From an uncultured Lachnospiraceae bacterium (lineage in GTDB: Bacteria > Bacillota > Clostridia > Lachnospirales > Lachnospiraceae): a DNA stretch of 42,446 bases. The DNA lies in the NCBI GenBank assembly GCA_910584205.1, contig CAJUAA010000037.1:1-42446 (forward strand). The letters are read 5' to 3'. The notes under the pieces are model-generated. The model worked only from the letters and a program-made list of their open reading frames with translations, made no database searches and had not been told where the DNA came from. Shown one piece after another: positions 40,165-42,446 of the stretch; positions within the stretch are counted from its first letter, which is position 1, and every line of letters starts with the position of its first letter. Position numbers and translations under genes: made by a program.

Positions 40165-41640
40165 ATGACGGTTGTACCGGGCATTCTTCAGGAAATACAG
40201 GACACGGTGGAGGCATACGCCAGGATCATGGCAAAGGTGGCGCAGGTCGAGGTGGAGGTAGCGGATGACCGGCTCTTCCGGATCGCGAATCTACGCGGGG
40301 CATGTGAATGAAGACATGTCGTCGGAGGGCTATGTGTACCGGCACGTCCTGCGCACCGGCAGCATGGAGATCATCCACGCTCCGGGAAAGGAAGAGATCT
40401 GCCGGGGCTGTCCGAAGCAGAACGTATGCCGGGAGGAGATCGAGATCTCCATGCCGATCCGGCTGGGGGAGAAGAGCATCGGCGTCATCGGACTGATCGG
40501 GAGCAGCCGGGAACAGAAGGAGCGGATCTTAAGCGACGAGTCCATGTATCTGGAGCTTCTGTGGCAGATTGCGGATTTTATCTCGGCGAAGGCCGCGGAA
40601 GCCACGGAGCTTCGGCGGCACAAGGCGCTTCTGGAGACGCTGGACCGGGTCATCAGCCATGTGGAAAAAGGCATCCTGATCTTCGGGAAGGAGGACCGGG
40701 TCGCGTCCGCCAACGAGGCGGCGCGGAAAGAGCTGTCCATGGAGCTGTCAGAAGAGACCCGGATCGAGGTGTCGCCCACCGGGGACAGCATAAACCATCA
40801 GAACGAGTACCGGCTCCGGATCGACGGCCGGGAATACCTGGTCATGGGCCATCTGTACGATCTGGACCGGGACCCGGAGCGATTCCGGAGCCGCTTCTGG
40901 AATCCGAGCTGTTCGGATACGTGAAGGGAGCGTTCACCGGGGCGGATCCCAACGGCAGGATGGGAAAATTCGAGCTGGCCAACAAAGGGGTCATTTTCCT
41001 GGACGAGATCGGGGATATGCCGCTGTATCTTCAGGTGAAGCTTCTGCGGGTGCTTCAGGAGCGGAAGATCATCCGCATCGGCTTCAATCAGGTGATTCCC
41101 ATCGACGTGCGGATCATCGCGGCGACCAACAAGGATCTGAGAGAGATGATCGAGAAAAAGCAGTTCCGGGAGGACCTGTATTACCGGCTGAACGTGATCC
41201 CCCTGAAGATCGCCCCGCTTCGGGAGCGGCGGGAGGATATCCGCGACCTGGTGCTGTATTTCGCGGGCCGGTATGCGGATCGGTTCGGCAAGAAGCTGTC
41301 GTCGGTGACAGAGGACGCGCTGGAGTGCATGTGCCGGTATCCCTGGTACGGGAACGTGCGGGAACTGGAAAATTCCGTGGAATTTATGGTCAACATGATG
41401 GAAGAGGACGGAATCCTGGACCGCAGGACCCTGCCGGACCATCTGCTGAAAACGTCCGGGGGAGCGCCTGCCCGGGCGGAGGAGGCCCGGCCGGGAGAAG
41501 AGATCTGCCGCCTGAAGGAACTGGAGGAGCGGGAGATCGAGAAGGCGCTGCGGATCTTCGGAGACGATACGGAGGGGAAGAAGCAGGCGGCGAAGGCGTT
41601 GGGAATCAGCCTGGCCACGCTGTACCGGAAGCTGGGATGA
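40165..41640 (+). pseudogene. Broken sigma-54-dependent transcriptional activator
   Basis: Remains of a sigma-54 activator in three pieces. Piece 1 (40165-about 40288): good RBS AAGGAGA, ILQEIQDTVEAYARIM to DDRLFRIA. The frame then shifts; piece 2 (about 40290-40872) continues the sensor part (IYAGHVNEDMSSEGYVYRHVL, a C-x-x-C-P-x4-C cluster, then a PAS-like region ending YLVMGHLYDLDRD). The frame shifts back and piece 3 (about 40880-41640) begins inside the AAA+ domain at AIPEPLLESELFGYVKGAFTGA, followed by Walker B (GVIFLDEIGDMP), the R-fingers and a Fis-type HTH (KKQAAKALGISLATLYRKL). The Walker A segment between pieces 2 and 3 (roughly 70-90 residues) is absent. No functional ATPase can be made. 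Confidence 0.85.
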
Positions 41641-41674
41641 CTGGTCCGGCCTGGAGATCCGTACGACATTGGTT

Positions 41675-42046
41675 TCAGAGCAGCTTCTGAAGGTCTTCCA
41701 GATCTTTTCCGGTTAATTTTTTGCCGCCGGTGAAAGCGCAGACCAGGTTGGCAATGGAATTATCAAAGGATTCGGCCACCAGCTTCTGCAGGTGCCTCTG
41801 CATGTATTCTTCCTTCGTGCAGGAAGGGAAATACAGATAAGACCGTGCAAACCGCTTGTCAATGCGGACCAGTCCGGCTTTTTCCAGATGGGACAGGTAG
41901 GTGCCGATGGTCTGCTGCTTCCAGTTCTTATTCAGTTTTTCATTCAGGTAATCCATGATCTCTCTCAGAGACAGGGGCTCTTCGAGTTGCCACAGTAATT
42001 CCATGATTTTCTTTTCCGTATCGGACAGGCTGTAGTAATCTTTCAT
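41675..42046 (-). CDS. BlaI/MecI/CopY-family transcriptional repressor
   Basis: 123-residue winged-helix repressor (LSDTEKKIMELLWQLEEPLSLREIMDYLNEKLNKNW, TYLSHLEKAGLVRI, then a C-terminal dimerisation helix pair). Family members repress beta-lactamase or copper genes and are released when a BlaR1-type sensor protease acts. No BlaR1 or target gene lies downstream in the window. ATG 42046 is 9 nt after AGGAG; the upstream ATG at 42097 gives an unlikely His-rich extension. An inverted repeat ATTTATG/CATAAAT lies just upstream at 42073-42101. Confidence 0.92.
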   Translation of the reverse strand: MKDYYSLSDTEKKIMELLWQLEEPLSLREIMDYLNEKLNKNWKQQTIGTYLSHLEKAGLVRIDKRFARSYLYFPSCTKEEYMQRHLQKLVAESFDNSIANLVCAFTGGKKLTGKDLEDLQKLL

Positions 42047-42072
42047 ATGGGAGTGCTCCTTTCTTTCCGGAG

Positions 42073-42101
42073 ATTTATGGAAATCCATTCCATGCATAAA
42101 T
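42073..42101. promoter_or_regulatory. Inverted repeat upstream of the BlaI-type gene
   Basis: ATTTATG (42073-42079) and CATAAAT (42095-42101) separated by 15 bp, 27 bp upstream of the repressor start. Position suits an autoregulatory operator; it does not match the TACA-TGTA operator known for BlaI/MecI. Confidence 0.35.
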
Positions 42102-42148
42102 GAGTGGATTACAGGTTCATATAACAGTTCCCGCCACAGACCGATCGG

Positions 42149-42403
42149 TTAGTGGGGGCATTTGTCATAATGGATGGTGCGGATCTTGTCGCCGATTTTT
42201 ATATTACCGCAATGTTCGCATTTCCATGCCTGAGACTGTATGATGTCACAATCTCCTTTTCCGTCCGGGATATGTTGAGTTGTTGTGCCCGAATGCGTAT
42301 ATTGATGGGAACAGGAGCGGGGAGTAACATTCGTTTCTGTTATAGGGCAGATCGTTCCATCGTTGTCTGTATAATAGTAATCATATGGAAGTCGTTTTGT
42401 CAT
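42149..42403 (-). CDS. Small cysteine-rich (zinc-ribbon-like) protein, possibly a gene remnant
   Basis: 84 residues from ATG 42403 (a TTG at 42430 would add nine). Contains CSHQYTHSG, a GDCD, and WKCEHCGN, i.e. Cys/His pairs that could bind one zinc. The N-terminal part (YDYYYTDNDGTICPITE) has no signal peptide. An in-frame stop lies just upstream and no clear ribosome site is visible, so it may be the 3' end of a larger lost gene. Similar Cys/His-rich tails occur on larger secreted or membrane proteins of this bacterial group (from memory, not checked). Confidence 0.45.
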   Translation of the reverse strand: MTKRLPYDYYYTDNDGTICPITETNVTPRSCSHQYTHSGTTTQHIPDGKGDCDIIQSQAWKCEHCGNIKIGDKIRTIHYDKCPH

Positions 42404-42446
42404 CGGTATTACACCGCTGCGTAACTGCAAGCATCATATATCGTAC

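Noticed and set aside
40426..40870. The 5' part of the long frame leading into the sigma-54 domain
   Set aside because: It is out of frame with the clear sensor-domain peptides in the same DNA; only its part after about 40880 is real protein sequence.

Overview
The window looks like part of the chromosome of a gut-type Firmicute of class Clostridia, most likely Lachnospiraceae. The basis is moderately high GC, strong AGGAGG-type ribosome binding sites, vegetative TTGACA/TATAAT promoters, lipoprotein sugar-binding proteins, YesM/YesN two-component regulators and several sugar ABC cassettes. I cannot name the species from sequence alone. No tRNA, rRNA, CRISPR array, transposase or phage gene was seen.

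Layout. (1) 220-6963, plus strand: a sugar or polyol uptake locus with a glycerol-1-phosphate/iron-type dehydrogenase, a family-1 binding lipoprotein, two permeases without their own ATPase, a degenerate ROK regulator and a ROK sugar kinase. (2) 7014-9462, minus strand: an SDR dehydrogenase and a DUF362 protein. (3) 9580-15392, plus strand: a DapA-family aldolase and a complete Rbs-type ABC importer. (4) 15437-22843, minus strand: eight catabolic genes in the order Ldh-family dehydrogenase, RraA-like aldolase, isochorismatase-like hydrolase, SDR, LarA-like nickel-pincer racemase/epimerase, cyclase-family hydrolase, DgoK-like kinase and D-2-hydroxyacid dehydrogenase. (5) 22942-27521, plus strand: a membrane-anchored sugar-binding sensor, a YesM/LytS histidine kinase and a YesN/AraC response regulator. 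(6) 27688-34157, plus strand: a second Rbs-type importer paralogous to the first, then a second cyclase-family hydrolase and malic enzyme. (7) 34314-42403: an ECF sigma factor with a beta-propeller membrane protein, a small unknown protein, a PucR/CdaR-type regulator, a GH25 lysozyme-like protein, a broken sigma-54 activator gene, a BlaI/MecI-type repressor and a small cysteine-rich ORF.

How it may work together (inference). Regions 3-6 look like one regulon of about 24 kb for a sugar acid or other hydroxy-acid. The three-component system senses the compound outside the cell and switches on two related importers plus the diverging catabolic operon. LarA, the dehydrogenases, the kinase and the aldolases would rearrange it, and malic enzyme would feed pyruvate. 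An intergenic word, GATTTGATTT (or its GATTTTGA part), occurs near the promoters or starts of four of these units and is a candidate response-regulator site. I could not match this exact set to a pathway I know. The substrate is unknown and an obvious sugar-acid dehydratase is missing.
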